This document shows, piece by piece, positions 44,091 to 53,041 of a stretch of 64,000 bases of DNA. The translations under genes and the position numbers were made by a program. Within the stretch, counting starts at the first letter, position 1. The number at the start of each line of letters is the position of its first letter. The notes under the pieces are model-generated. The model had not been told where the DNA came from. It made no database searches and was given only the letters and a program-made list of their open reading frames with translations. The stretch comes from Psychrobacillus antarcticus (lineage in GTDB: Bacteria > Bacillota > Bacilli > Bacillales_A > Planococcaceae): contig NZ_JAIZDB010000010.1 in NCBI RefSeq assembly GCF_029533155.1, positions 21,141 through 85,140 on the forward strand. The letters are read 5' to 3'.

Positions 44091-45302
44091 TTATAAGAAC
44101 ATTCCTGCGATAGCTGCACTTAATAGTGAAGCAAGCGTTCCTGCTGCTACTGCACGAAGTCCTAGACGAGCTATATCTGAACGACGACTTGGTGCCATTG
44201 CGCCAAGTCCACCAAGTAAGATAGCCATTGAACTCAAATTGGCAAAGCCACATAATGCAAAACTTACTACGATAACAGTTTTAGGTGACAAATTTGAAAT
44301 CTCTGGTGCAAAAGAGGAATAGGCAACAAATTCATTTAAAACAATTTTTTGCCCAATATAAGAACCTGCTTGTACTGCCTCTGCCCATGGAACACCTATG
44401 GCAAATGCCAGTGGAGAGAAAATAAAACCTAAAATCCCCTCTAACGATAGATCATTATAACCAAACCATCCTCCTAAACCACCAAGCAAACCATTTATCA
44501 ATGCAATAAGACCGATAAAAGCTAAAAGCATAGCACCTACATTCAACGCTAATGACATCCCATCACTTGCACCTTTTGCGGCAGCATCGATAACATTTGT
44601 AGTGGAAGGATCTTTTTCCATTTCAAAATTTGACTCATCTACTTCTTCCGTTTCTGGAATCATGATCTTGGCCATGATTAAACCAGCTGGAGCAGCCATA
44701 AAACTTGCGGCTATCAAGTACTCTAATGGAACTCCTAATAATGCGTACCCTGCCAGAACAGAACCTGCAACAGACGCTAATCCCCCAGTCATGACAGCGA
44801 AAAGCTCAGATCTCGTCATTTTGGCTATAAAAGGTCGGATAACTAATGGGGCTTCTGTTTGTCCAACGAAAATATTAGCCGCTGCAGAAATTGATTCTGC
44901 TTTCGACGTTCCTAATATTTTGGAGAGCACTCCTCCAATAATTTTTATAACAAACTGCATAATACCCAAATAATATAAGACCGATATTAGAGAGGAGAAG
45001 AAAATAATAATCGGCAATACTTGAAATACAAATACAAAGCCAAATCCTTTTGCATCTGCTAATGGGCCAAATAAAAACGATATCCCCTCATTAGCATAAG
45101 ATATTAAATTTGTAACACCGTCTGTAAAAGCAAGTAGACCTTCTCGTCCTGTTTCCCACTTCAACACAATAAATGCAAATATTATTTGTATCGTCAATCC
45201 AGCTAGGATAGTTCTTAGCTTAATTGATCTTTTTGCACTAGACAAAAGAAAAGCAATACCTAAAACGACTAGGATACCACCGATTCCCCATAACACATTC
45301 AT
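44091..45302 (-). CDS. nupC: NupC-family concentrative nucleoside transporter
   Basis: A 403-residue integral membrane protein of the CNT family. [20 protein letters not shown] with [12 protein letters not shown] near residue 150 is the nucleoside-binding signature, and [20 protein letters not shown] and [38 protein letters not shown] are family blocks. It imports nucleosides with protons or sodium. AAGAAGGAACGAAG precedes the ATG. The promoter region carries an inverted repeat AGTAGT-AAATC-ACTACT at about 45326-45342. Confidence 0.93.
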   Translation of the reverse strand: MNVLWGIGGILVVLGIAFLLSSAKRSIKLRTILAGLTIQIIFAFIVLKWETGREGLLAFTDGVTNLISYANEGISFLFGPLADAKGFGFVFVFQVLPIIIFFSSLISVLYYLGIMQFVIKIIGGVLSKILGTSKAESISAAANIFVGQTEAPLVIRPFIAKMTRSELFAVMTGGLASVAGSVLAGYALLGVPLEYLIAASFMAAPAGLIMAKIMIPETEEVDESNFEMEKDPSTTNVIDAAAKGASDGMSLALNVGAMLLAFIGLIALINGLLGGLGGWFGYNDLSLEGILGFIFSPLAFAIGVPWAEAVQAGSYIGQKIVLNEFVAYSSFAPEISNLSPKTVIVVSFALCGFANLSSMAILLGGLGAMAPSRRSDIARLGLRAVAAGTLASLLSAAIAGMFL

Positions 45303-45582
45303 CTTCGTTCCTTCTTTCTATACAGTAGTAAATCACTACTTTTAATATTGCGTTGAATGATGTCAGACGACAGACAACTATTTCGCATGTTACCAAATAG
45401 AATAATTGTTGTAAAATGAAAGGTTATTCTAACTTTTCAAGCATAAATGAATATTGTAGGTTACCCTATTTCATCTAAAATAAAATTGTTTTTTTCACTA
45501 TCTAAAAAAAACCATGCATCTCTTACTCAGCGGTCATTAATTATTGATATAATGGAGCATAGGTTCGAAAGGTGTGCTTAAT

Positions 45583-46290
45583 TTGTCTAAGGAATCTATT
45601 TTAATCGTAGAAGATGAAGAAAAAATTGTTAGGCTACTTGAAATTGAATTAGAATACGAAGGTTATGAAACCGGCAAGGCAATGGATGGAATCGATGCTT
45701 TTGACATGTTTCTTTCACAAAAATGGGATTTGATTTTATTAGATATAATGCTTCCAGGTATGAGTGGAATTGAATTACTTCGACGCATTCGAGGGAAAAA
45801 TTCTACGGTTCCAATTATTTTATTAACAGCCAAGGATTCTATTGAAGACAAAGTTTCTGGTCTGGACCTTGGTGCCAGTGACTATATAACTAAGCCTTTC
45901 AGAATGGAAGAATTGCTTGCTAGAATTCGTGCAGTGCTAAGGATGAGACAAGCAACTATCCCTGTCCCTCCAAATCCTATAGAAGATGAGTGGCTTCAGT
46001 TCAGTGACTTACGAGTAAATGACAAAACAAGAGAAGTCGTTAGAAGTAATTTAGATGTCAGTTTAACTCCAAAGGAATATGATTTACTTTTATATTTAGT
46101 GAAAAACAAACGACAAGTGTTGGATCGTGGCCAAATTCTAGAAGCAGTTTGGGGTTATGAATACCACGGGGACACAAAAATTGTCGATGTATATATACGA
46201 TATCTGCGGAAAAAGATTGATGTAGGTTTTGATACTGCACTTATTCATACTGTGAGAGGCGTAGGATATGTCCTGAAGGAAGCAACATGA
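45583..46290 (+). CDS. OmpR-family response regulator
   Basis: A 235-residue regulator: receiver domain (ILIVEDEEKIVRLLEIELE; phospho-Asp in DLILLDIMLPG near residue 52; Lys in YITKPF) and a C-terminal winged helix (VSLTPKEYDLLLYLV, VDVYIRYLRKKID, VRGVGYVLK). The TTG at 45583 is chosen because AAAGGTG is 8 nt upstream; a GTG nine bases earlier overlaps that SD. It is coupled to the kinase gene by a 4-bp overlap. The order regulator, kinase, PepSY protein resembles B. subtilis ykoG-ykoH-ykoI. Confidence 0.92.
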   Translation: MSKESILIVEDEEKIVRLLEIELEYEGYETGKAMDGIDAFDMFLSQKWDLILLDIMLPGMSGIELLRRIRGKNSTVPIILLTAKDSIEDKVSGLDLGASDYITKPFRMEELLARIRAVLRMRQATIPVPPNPIEDEWLQFSDLRVNDKTREVVRSNLDVSLTPKEYDLLLYLVKNKRQVLDRGQILEAVWGYEYHGDTKIVDVYIRYLRKKIDVGFDTALIHTVRGVGYVLKEAT

Positions 46291-47636
46291 AGCTTCGCAA
46301 TAAAATAAACCTATATACGTCGGTATTATTTATCGTGTTGCTCATCTGTATAAATGCCTCCATCTATTTTGTATTCAGCTATCTTATGAAAGAAAATGAA
46401 GTGGAGCGCGCACAAGCAGAGGTCGAAAAGGTTGCCGCAGAAATAGGAAAAGCAGTTGATCGTATTGCCCCTAGTTATCTAATACTTGCTCACGTTCCCG
46501 TGGACGGCATGATACAAATTTTGAAAGAGGATTTAACTACCAGTAATGGTAAAACTACCTCTCCTTCTGCAGAATCACTACGCGAACGCAAGAGTAGTTT
46601 TTATGCTGGTGAGTTTAGTGAATTGATTTCGCATGATGAAACTCCTTATGTATTCGTATCCTCTCCTATTGTGTGGAGTGATGGAACTGTTGTAAATTTA
46701 CAGATGACTACTAGTATTGAATCTACAAACAGAATGATTCATTTATTAGCGATCGTTTTAATATTTGTAACTGTGATTGCTATGATACCCACTTTTGTTT
46801 CTAGTCGAATACTAAGCAATCTAATCATCCAGCCAATTCGTACAATGATTAATACGATGAAGGATATTCAAAAAAGCGGTCAATTTAAACAATTGAAGTT
46901 AGAGGATACTACCGAAGGAGAGCTTGTTGAGCTTGGTGAAACGTTTAATCATATGATGGACTTATTACAGACTAACTATGAAAAACAGGAGCAATTTGTC
47001 TCCAATGCATCACACGAGCTTCGTACTCCTTTAACTATAATTGAAAACTATGCAGATTTAATGAAACGACGAGGTTTGGAGCGACCGGACTTATTTGAAG
47101 AATCCATTGATGCGATCCACTCCGAAGCTATACGAATGCGAGAAATGACTGAGCAGCTATTGTCTATTGCACGGCAGGAGCAATTGAATATTCAATCAGA
47201 ACAGATTAATATTACTCGGCTTGTCCAAGAAACAGTAACCACTTTTCAAACTACTTATCAACGAGATATTAATATCGAAGGGAACTACCAGATAATTGGT
47301 TATACGGATATTCAAAAGCTAAAGCAGTTACTTTATATCTTTTTAGATAATGCACGTAAGTATAGTGATGGTCCAATTACTGTTTATGTTGGTCAGTCGG
47401 AAAAAGAAACAACTATCCAAATCGAGGATAGAGGAATTGGCATACCTAAAGAGGATTTACCAAAAGTGTTTGATCGATTTTATCGAGTCGATCAGGCAAG
47501 AAGTCGAAAACAAGGTGGATCAGGTCTCGGTCTAACTATGGCAAAAGATATTGCCGATGCACTCGGTATACGTATTGAACTGGATAGTAAGGTAAATGAG
47601 GGAACGATTGTGACGCTTTACATGCAAAAACAATAA
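46287..47636 (+). CDS. Membrane sensor histidine kinase
   Basis: A 449-residue kinase. Two membrane helices (about 10-30 and 150-170) flank a 120-residue extracellular sensor; a HAMP segment (IRTMINTMKDIQKSGQFKQL) follows. HisKA has ASHELRTPLTIIENYADLM near residue 240, and HATPase shows DNARKYSDG, EDRGIGIPKEDL and GGSGLGLTMAKDIA. It should phosphorylate the regulator encoded just upstream. The signal is unknown. Confidence 0.93.
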   Translation: MKLRNKINLYTSVLFIVLLICINASIYFVFSYLMKENEVERAQAEVEKVAAEIGKAVDRIAPSYLILAHVPVDGMIQILKEDLTTSNGKTTSPSAESLRERKSSFYAGEFSELISHDETPYVFVSSPIVWSDGTVVNLQMTTSIESTNRMIHLLAIVLIFVTVIAMIPTFVSSRILSNLIIQPIRTMINTMKDIQKSGQFKQLKLEDTTEGELVELGETFNHMMDLLQTNYEKQEQFVSNASHELRTPLTIIENYADLMKRRGLERPDLFEESIDAIHSEAIRMREMTEQLLSIARQEQLNIQSEQINITRLVQETVTTFQTTYQRDINIEGNYQIIGYTDIQKLKQLLYIFLDNARKYSDGPITVYVGQSEKETTIQIEDRGIGIPKEDLPKVFDRFYRVDQARSRKQGGSGLGLTMAKDIADALGIRIELDSKVNEGTIVTLYMQKQ

Positions 47637-47710
47637 TAGTCTTTCTCCCCAAATTCTTACTTTCGCATTATATACTATATCTATCAGACTGAATCTTGAG
47701 GTGACATACG

Positions 47711-48427
47711 ATGAAGATAAATAAGTCCGGTTGGATAATCGGAGGCATTATACTAGTGATTTTGTTAGTAATTGGCGTGCTATGGCTTTCTCCTTTTTCC
47801 ACTAAAACGCTCACCGAGGAAGAATTGAAGGCGACTGCGCTTGCAAAATATCCAGGTGAAATAATTCGAGCAGCTAAATCTAATAACGACTATGAGATTG
47901 AAATGCAAATGGAGAATGGAATTTACACTATTAGGATGGATAGCAAGAACGGAGATATTCTTTCCCTAAAACAATTGCCGACTGAGGAAGTATCCCCTTC
48001 TGTTGACAAACTTACGGAAGGGCAAATAAAAGAAGAAATTGCTACACAGGGTGAGCTTCAATCTATTCATTTTATAAATGATGCAGACACCCCTTACTAT
48101 GAAGCAATTGTTCTCAAGGGAAATGCAGAATTCACGCTAAAAGTTGACCCGTATACTGGTGCGATAATAGACTCAACTCAGGCTACTTTAGAAGCTCCTG
48201 TAACTACAGAAAGCACCCTCCTTACTGAGCAAGAGGCACTAATTATTGCAGCAAAACATTTAAAAGGTATTGCTGATGAAGATGCAGAACTTCATCAACC
48301 TACTGGTCAAACACCCTATTACTTAGTCGATGTGGAGATTGAAAATGACGAAGAAGAAGATCGTGAAGCTGTTGTCCAAGTGGATGCATATACTGGTACG
48401 GTGAAATCAGTAATTTGGGAGGACTGA
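47711..48427 (+). CDS. Membrane-anchored protein with two PepSY domains
   Basis: A 238-residue protein: an N-terminal membrane anchor (about 7-27), then PepSY-type repeats (LKATALAKYPGEIIRAAKSN; NGDILSLKQLP; and LTEQEALIIAAKHLKGIADE with VQVDAYTGTVKSVIWED at the end). PepSY domains often restrain proteases or act as sensors outside the cell. GAGGTG lies 7 nt before the ATG. Placed 74 bp after the kinase gene, so it may be a signalling accessory, and it ends at a strong terminator. Confidence 0.85.
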   Translation: MKINKSGWIIGGIILVILLVIGVLWLSPFSTKTLTEEELKATALAKYPGEIIRAAKSNNDYEIEMQMENGIYTIRMDSKNGDILSLKQLPTEEVSPSVDKLTEGQIKEEIATQGELQSIHFINDADTPYYEAIVLKGNAEFTLKVDPYTGAIIDSTQATLEAPVTTESTLLTEQEALIIAAKHLKGIADEDAELHQPTGQTPYYLVDVEIENDEEEDREAVVQVDAYTGTVKSVIWED

Positions 48428-48438
48428 CAAGTACTCTG

Positions 48439-48480
48439 AAAAAAGGTTGGTCGCGGCTGCTGTCGCTACCAACCTTTTTT
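48439..48480 (+). terminator. Intrinsic terminator
   Basis: AAAAAAGGTTGGT (48439-48451) pairs with ACCAACCTTTTTT (48468-48480), giving a 13-bp stem with a terminal T run. Confidence 0.93.
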
Positions 48481-48532
48481 GGTAATTATATTATACCGCT
48501 GAGGACAAGAGCATGTGGTTGTAATCCGGTGG

Positions 48533-48679
48533 TTTACTTGCGGTCATTGGTTGTTTACTTGCGGAAGACTACCGGTTACTTGCTTTCATTTTATTTTACT
48601 TGCGCTCTTGCCTCATTTACTCACTCTCATGCGATCATTACTTGCGAACAGGGAATTTCATCCAATTCATTCGCAAGTA
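48533..48679 (+). repeat. Array of six TTACTTGCG direct repeats with a 21-bp period, plus one inverted copy
   Basis: The core TTAC(TTGCG) begins at 48534, 48555, 48576, 48596, 48617 and 48638: spacings of 21, 21, 20, 21 and 21 bp. Copies 1, 2 and 4 read TTTACTTGCG, copy 3 TTACTTGC, copy 5 is degenerate (TTTACTCAC) and copy 6 TTACTTGCG. An inverted copy, CGCAAGTA, lies at 48672-48679. The sequence between copies is unrelated. It fills the 356-bp gap between the two PepSY genes, where no gene is seen. Two-turn phasing suggests one face of the helix, as for cooperative binding by a response regulator. Confidence 0.8.
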
Positions 48680-48783
48680 TATTTTCATTTTCTATCCAAA
48701 TTTTAACCTCCCCCTCCCCGTCCTTTCTTTTAAGCGGTATATAGTAATACATGTAAGGCAAACAAAACTTAGGAGGAGAAAAA

Positions 48784-49353
48784 ATGAAAAAATTAGTAAT
48801 TGGTTCATTAGTAGCTGCAATTGTGATTAGTGGAGGAATTGGTATAAATGCTTTGGCAAACGATGACAATGTTAACGTGAGTAACACGCAAAGTGAAAAA
48901 TTAATTGGTATAGAAAAAGCTAAAGAAGTGGCTCTGAAAGAAGCAAAAGGCATAATTGAAAGTGTAGAACTTGAAAAAGATAATGGAAAAACATTTTATG
49001 AAGTTGATATAGATGGAGAAAAATCAATAGAGTATGAAGTAAGAGTAGATGCCTATAATGCAAAAGTATTGAATGTAAAAGAAGATAAAGACGATGATGA
49101 TGACAATGATCTAGATAAAGTAGCTCCAAACACTAAACTTATTACAGAAGCTAAAGCAATTGAAATTGCTCAAAAACAAATCAAAGGAACATTAGTAGAA
49201 ATCGAATTAGATTCCGATGACGGTCGATATGAATATGAATTAGAGCTTAATACAGCTAAAGGCGAGGCAGAGTTTACGATCGATGCAACTACAGGGGAAA
49301 TCATTGAGTATGAACTTGATGATGATAATGACAATGATCGTTATGACGATTAA
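48784..49353 (+). CDS. Secreted protein with two PepSY domains and acidic linker and tail
   Basis: A 189-residue exported protein. The signal peptide (MKKLVIGSLVAAIVISGGIG to about ALAND) is followed by two PepSY units: about 40-100 (LIGIEKAKEVALKEAKGIIE) and 118-175 (ITEAKAIEIAQKQIKGTLVE). An Asp-rich linker (KDDDDDNDLDK) and a C-terminal acidic tail (DDDNDNDRYDD) could bind cations. Resembles YkoI-type proteins beside the ykoGH two-component system. Good AGGAGG start. It has its own promoter region containing the 21-bp-phased repeats, so it is a likely target of the upstream regulator. Confidence 0.85.
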   Translation: MKKLVIGSLVAAIVISGGIGINALANDDNVNVSNTQSEKLIGIEKAKEVALKEAKGIIESVELEKDNGKTFYEVDIDGEKSIEYEVRVDAYNAKVLNVKEDKDDDDDNDLDKVAPNTKLITEAKAIEIAQKQIKGTLVEIELDSDDGRYEYELELNTAKGEAEFTIDATTGEIIEYELDDDNDNDRYDD

Positions 49354-49370
49354 TAAATAGCAATAATAAT

Positions 49371-49408
49371 AAAAATCGCTTGATGGGTCTCCATTAAGCG
49401 ATTTTTTA
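49371..49408. terminator. Intrinsic terminator
   Basis: AAAAATCGCTTGATGG pairs with CCATTAAGCGATTTTTT (one G-T pair), followed by a T run. Confidence 0.87.
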
Positions 49409-49452
49409 AATAGTAACTTACTCAGTCAGCAAAAAGATAATTTATAAAATGT

Positions 49453-51057
49453 TTATATTACTGTTTCCTCTTTCAATAAGCGTCTTAATACTTTTCCTGA
49501 GCTTGTTTTTGGAAGTTCATGGATGAATTCAATTTCACGTGGATATTTATAAGCAGACATTTTATCTCTCGCCCACTCGATAATTTCCGTTTCCGTTGCT
49601 TCCATTTTCTCCTCTAATACGACAAAGGCTTTTACTGATTCTCCTCTTACCGGATCCGGAACACCTATTACAGCTACTTGGTTAATTTTTTCATGCTTAG
49701 ACAGCATTTTTTCTACTTCCTCTGGATAAACGCTATAGCCCGAGCATTTGATCATTTCTTTAACTCTGCCTAGGAAATATAAAAAACCATCTTCATCATA
49801 CTTTCCTATATCGCCGGTAATGAAATAATCACCATAGAATGATTCCATCGTCTCTTCTTCTTTTCCTTTGTAACCTTTAAATACACTTGGTCCTTTTACA
49901 AGAATCATTCCTTGCTCCCCGACCGGCATTTCTTCATCATAATTATCAAATTGAACTATTTTGATATCTGTATCAAAAGTAGGCTTACCAACACTGCCAT
50001 ATTTTATTTCGTTCGGTGGAGTCATAGTATTCCCTGTATGAGTTTCACTCATTCCATAAGCAAACTCCATTAAAGGCTCCCCAGTAATTTGTTCCCAGTC
50101 ATTTGAAATTTCTTGAGTTATTTGTATACCAAAGCTTGTTACTATATTAATCTTTAAATGACTAAAATCTATCTGATGAAATAAATCTTCTCTCATCATT
50201 TGAATGTTCATTGGAGTAGTTGTATATAAAGCGGTTGCTTTATATCGATCAAGTGCTTGAAGCATACCTTTTGAATCGAATCGTGTCAGTAAAACAATCT
50301 TAGCTCCAACAACCATTGCACTAAGTAAACTTACAACTTTACCAGCAATATGAAAGACTGGCATGACCGCAATGTACGTATCATCTTTTGTAAAACCAAA
50401 GTTCTTTGCAACACAGGTTGCCTGAAACTCCGAATTTGCATACGTGAGCATTGCCCCTTTTGGAGAGCCAGTTGTACCTGAAGTATAAATGATTAAGCTA
50501 ACATCTTCAGTCATATTAATCTCTACATTACTCTCATAGTCATATTTCTCTTCCTCTAATATAGAAGACCATGCAATCGTGTCTTTAAATTGTGCATCGA
50601 CCATCTTCTCCGGGAAATCTGGGTACGGAGTTTCAGGTAAGTAATCACGGTAGTTAGCAAGTATCTTACATTGAACGCTCGTTTCTTCCTGGACTTTTCC
50701 ATAAACTTCAAATAGATCAGGAGTAGTAATAAGTACTTTAGCATCGAGGTCGTTTAATTGGTATTTTAGTTCCCATTCTTTGAACATTGGATTACAAGGG
50801 CCCGCGATCGCACCTATTTTCTGTGTTGCAAAAAAGGCAATCACATATTGAGGGCAATTTTGAAGATATAATGCTACAGTATCTCCCTTCTTCACTCCTT
50901 GATTAGAAAGAAAGTTAGCCATTCGATTAATTGAGTTCCACAACTCTCCGTACGTTATTTCTTGACCATAAAAATTAATTGCTATTTTCTCCGAGTCTAA
51001 TTTTGCATGTTGCTCAATATAAGAATGGATTGGTTGATTTTGTAGAGTTAGTTGCAC
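49453..51057 (-). CDS. AMP-forming acyl-CoA synthetase
   Basis: A 534-residue ANL-superfamily ligase that activates a carboxylic acid to its CoA ester via an acyl-AMP. The A3 motif IIYTSGTTGSPKGAM is near residue 172, YGMSETHTGN near 320, the hinge GRVKEMIKCSGYSVYPEEVE near 425 and the catalytic-Lys motif PKTSSGKVLRRLL at the end. The GTG ending at 51057 has GAGGA 7 nt upstream and follows the crotonase stop by 10 bp; the frame extends further up only inside that gene. It is the last gene of the acyl-CoA operon. Confidence 0.9.
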   Translation of the reverse strand: MQLTLQNQPIHSYIEQHAKLDSEKIAINFYGQEITYGELWNSINRMANFLSNQGVKKGDTVALYLQNCPQYVIAFFATQKIGAIAGPCNPMFKEWELKYQLNDLDAKVLITTPDLFEVYGKVQEETSVQCKILANYRDYLPETPYPDFPEKMVDAQFKDTIAWSSILEEEKYDYESNVEINMTEDVSLIIYTSGTTGSPKGAMLTYANSEFQATCVAKNFGFTKDDTYIAVMPVFHIAGKVVSLLSAMVVGAKIVLLTRFDSKGMLQALDRYKATALYTTTPMNIQMMREDLFHQIDFSHLKINIVTSFGIQITQEISNDWEQITGEPLMEFAYGMSETHTGNTMTPPNEIKYGSVGKPTFDTDIKIVQFDNYDEEMPVGEQGMILVKGPSVFKGYKGKEEETMESFYGDYFITGDIGKYDEDGFLYFLGRVKEMIKCSGYSVYPEEVEKMLSKHEKINQVAVIGVPDPVRGESVKAFVVLEEKMEATETEIIEWARDKMSAYKYPREIEFIHELPKTSSGKVLRRLLKEETVI

Positions 51058-51067
51058 TTTCAATTCC

Positions 51068-51847
51068 TCACTTCCCTTCAAAATTGGACTCTCTTTTTTC
51101 AACGAAAGCTTGCTTACCCTCGGCATAATCTGTCGTATGGAATGAGGCTAAAGTTGAATAGGTCTGCACCTGGAAGGCTGCCTCTAATGCCATATTTTCG
51201 CTAGTATGCATCGCTTTTTTCATTAAGCCAAGGGCGCGTGTAGCACTCTTTGATAAATGCTCTGCCAATTTTTCTACTTCCTCATTTAATGATTCAATCT
51301 CTACTTGTTTATATAATAAGCCCCATTGAGAAGCCTCTTCTGTTTCGAACATTTCTCCTAAATAGAGATATCGTGCTGCCCGATGATATCCAATTCTTTT
51401 TTGTAAAAGATATGTACCTGCTGAAATTCCTCTTAACACAAAAGGAAGACCAAATTTAGTATCCTTAGAGGCAATAATAAAATCAGCTGCCAAGGCAATC
51501 TCGAGCCCTGCTCCAAGAGCATATTTATGCACTTTTACAATAATTGGTTTTTCTAGGTTTTCCATTTCTAGAACAACCGCAGGATATCCATCTGTATACT
51601 CTGTCAATTTGTCAGTTGGATTGGGATTTCTTTCCGTTCCCATGTCTACGAGATCATCCCCCGCACAAAATGCCTTTCCGTTACCCTCTATTATTACAAC
51701 TCGAACTTTGTCGTCTCTTTTACTTTCTTTTAGAAAATTAATCAAATCTGCAATCATATCATTATCTAAAGCATTCAGGGCATTAGGACGATTTAATGTA
51801 ATTCTAGCTATATTATTTTCTAATTGATAAATTACTTTATTGTCCAT
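51068..51847 (-). CDS. Enoyl-CoA hydratase/isomerase family protein lacking one catalytic Glu
   Basis: A 259-residue crotonase fold. The oxyanion segment GKAFCAGDDLVDMG (near 65) and ALGAGLEIALAADFI (near 110, with the first Glu) are present. In the second motif, normally GxPExxxGxxPGxGGT, the sequence is FGLPFVLRGISAGTYLLQ: the second catalytic Glu is replaced by Phe. Classical hydration is therefore doubtful; an isomerase, hydrolase or other crotonase reaction is possible. SD AGGAGGG at 4-5 nt; it overlaps the thioesterase gene by 11 bp. Confidence 0.85.
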   Translation of the reverse strand: MDNKVIYQLENNIARITLNRPNALNALDNDMIADLINFLKESKRDDKVRVVIIEGNGKAFCAGDDLVDMGTERNPNPTDKLTEYTDGYPAVVLEMENLEKPIIVKVHKYALGAGLEIALAADFIIASKDTKFGLPFVLRGISAGTYLLQKRIGYHRAARYLYLGEMFETEEASQWGLLYKQVEIESLNEEVEKLAEHLSKSATRALGLMKKAMHTSENMALEAAFQVQTYSTLASFHTTDYAEGKQAFVEKRESNFEGK

Positions 51848-52247
51848 TTAATCCCTCCTCATATAAATGCTTTTCTAATTCTTTTCGAATTTCATTTGGT
51901 ATTATCTCACTTTTATTCTCATGCACATTATAGTTAACGTATATAGTATTTGCTTGGACGGTCAACCTATCTTGCTGCCAAATCTCCTCATATAGTTCTA
52001 AACTCGAGTTGCCAATTCGCTTGATCCAGCACTTAATTTCTACATTCGTTCCGAAATATATTTGTTGCTTGTATTCAACAGTAGTTTTCAGAATAATCAT
52101 TTTCCACTCTTTAAAGCTGAGATCTGGATTGAATAAGGAGAAGAGTTTATTTCTGCCACCTTCTAACCAAATAGGCACCGTTGTATTATTTATATGTCCT
52201 ACCCCATCTGTTTCAGAAACTCGTGGTTCGATAATTGTTTGATACAT
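51837..52247 (-). CDS. Acyl-CoA thioesterase (4HBT/FadM-like hotdog fold)
   Basis: A 136-residue hotdog protein: the opening RVSETDGVGHINNTTVPIWL carries the Asp/His-Asn pattern of 4-hydroxybenzoyl-CoA thioesterases (usually D..GHVNN), and TVEYKQQIYFGTNVEIKCWI is the family's central strand pair. It hydrolyses an acyl-CoA, probably to recycle CoA within the operon. AAGGAGAG precedes the ATG. Confidence 0.87.
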   Translation of the reverse strand: MYQTIIEPRVSETDGVGHINNTTVPIWLEGGRNKLFSLFNPDLSFKEWKMIILKTTVEYKQQIYFGTNVEIKCWIKRIGNSSLELYEEIWQQDRLTVQANTIYVNYNVHENKSEIIPNEIRKELEKHLYEEGLNGQ

Positions 52248-52265
52248 TATATTCTCTCCTTTCCT

Positions 52266-52646
52266 TTATACTTTATTGTTCAACATAACTCCCCAGATTC
52301 CTGTTGCTACTACATGTTCTTCGACAATTAATTCTATCTTTATATCATATATGTACCTTTTATTACCTAAGGTTTTATTTTCCTGAATTTGATAAGCTAC
52401 CGAAAGAGTCTCTCCAATCTCCACTTTCCTATGGAATTTCCACTTTTGACCTACTACAGCGACTAAAAACTCTTCTAAGTTAAGTGTCCTATTTAAGATA
52501 CCTATAGCTAGCATTACAAGTTGCCGATTATCTGCAAACAGGGTTTTTTCTAAATTTCCACTATCTAATAGCGTTCGAAAAAGAACAAAATCTGTTTCAT
52601 ATAAAGTCCTACTAATAACCGTATTTGGTTGCTTGATAAATTTCAT
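52266..52646 (-). CDS. Small MaoC-like hotdog protein (first half-dehydratase)
   Basis: A 126-residue single hotdog domain. VGQKWKFHRKVEIGETLSVA and YDIKIELIVEEHVVATGIWG match the MaoC/FAS1 dehydratase C-terminal strands; the catalytic D..N/H motif of MaoC hydratases is not evident. It overlaps the next hotdog gene by 4 bp (ATGA), with GAGGTG 8 nt before the ATG. With it, it probably forms a heteromer like two-subunit (R)-specific dehydratases. Assignment rests on a short pattern. Confidence 0.62.
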   Translation of the reverse strand: MKFIKQPNTVISRTLYETDFVLFRTLLDSGNLEKTLFADNRQLVMLAIGILNRTLNLEEFLVAVVGQKWKFHRKVEIGETLSVAYQIQENKTLGNKRYIYDIKIELIVEEHVVATGIWGVMLNNKV

Positions 52647-53041
52647 CTCTCAAACACCTCATTTTCTGAAGTGGTCAACAAAGTCCCCTCCATTACAAGT
52701 TCACGGTCATTTTTATAAGCCAAGAATTCTAATTTTCTATGTCGATCTATGATAATCATATTATATTCAACGAAAATTTTATCTCCTAATGTGACACTTC
52801 TTTTATATATAGTGTCAAACTCATTTATAAAAGTGAATTCAACTTCCTGCTTTTCGACTAATGCGATTGCCAATGAAAAAACTGTGTCTCCGTGAAGGAT
52901 AATATTTTGAAACTGCGATTGTCTCATCAGCGGTTCATTAGAATGGAGGTTTAAGTCACCTTCCCATATAATCGGCAGCAGTAAATGGCTTTCTGTAATC
53001 AGTAAAGTACTTGTTGTTTTGAACATCCTAGTTATAGTCAT
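52643..53041 (-). CDS. Small MaoC-like hotdog protein (second half-dehydratase)
   Basis: A 132-residue hotdog domain. SQFQNIILHGDTVFSLAIAL resembles the catalytic helix of MaoC proteins (G..AHG...), with ILHGD conserved; YKRSVTLGDKIFVEYNMIII is the following strand pair. It overlaps the dehydrogenase gene by 14 bp and the first hotdog gene by 4 bp. This subunit likely carries the active-site His of a heteromeric enoyl-CoA hydratase. Confidence 0.65.
   Translation of the reverse strand: MTITRMFKTTSTLLITESHLLLPIIWEGDLNLHSNEPLMRQSQFQNIILHGDTVFSLAIALVEKQEVEFTFINEFDTIYKRSVTLGDKIFVEYNMIIIDRHRKLEFLAYKNDRELVMEGTLLTTSENEVFER

Noticed and set aside
45523..45553. Promoter TTACTC / TATAAT before the response regulator
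   Set aside because: The -10 is good but the only -35 candidate is poor and 19 bp away.
48533..48679. Possible CRISPR array
   Set aside because: Repeats are only 8-11 bp with 10-13 bp spacers, too short, and no cas genes are near.
48415..48744. Open frame with repeated VVYLR residues over the repeat array
   Set aside because: The repetition follows from the 21-bp DNA period (7 codons); it starts inside the previous gene with no SD and crosses a terminator.
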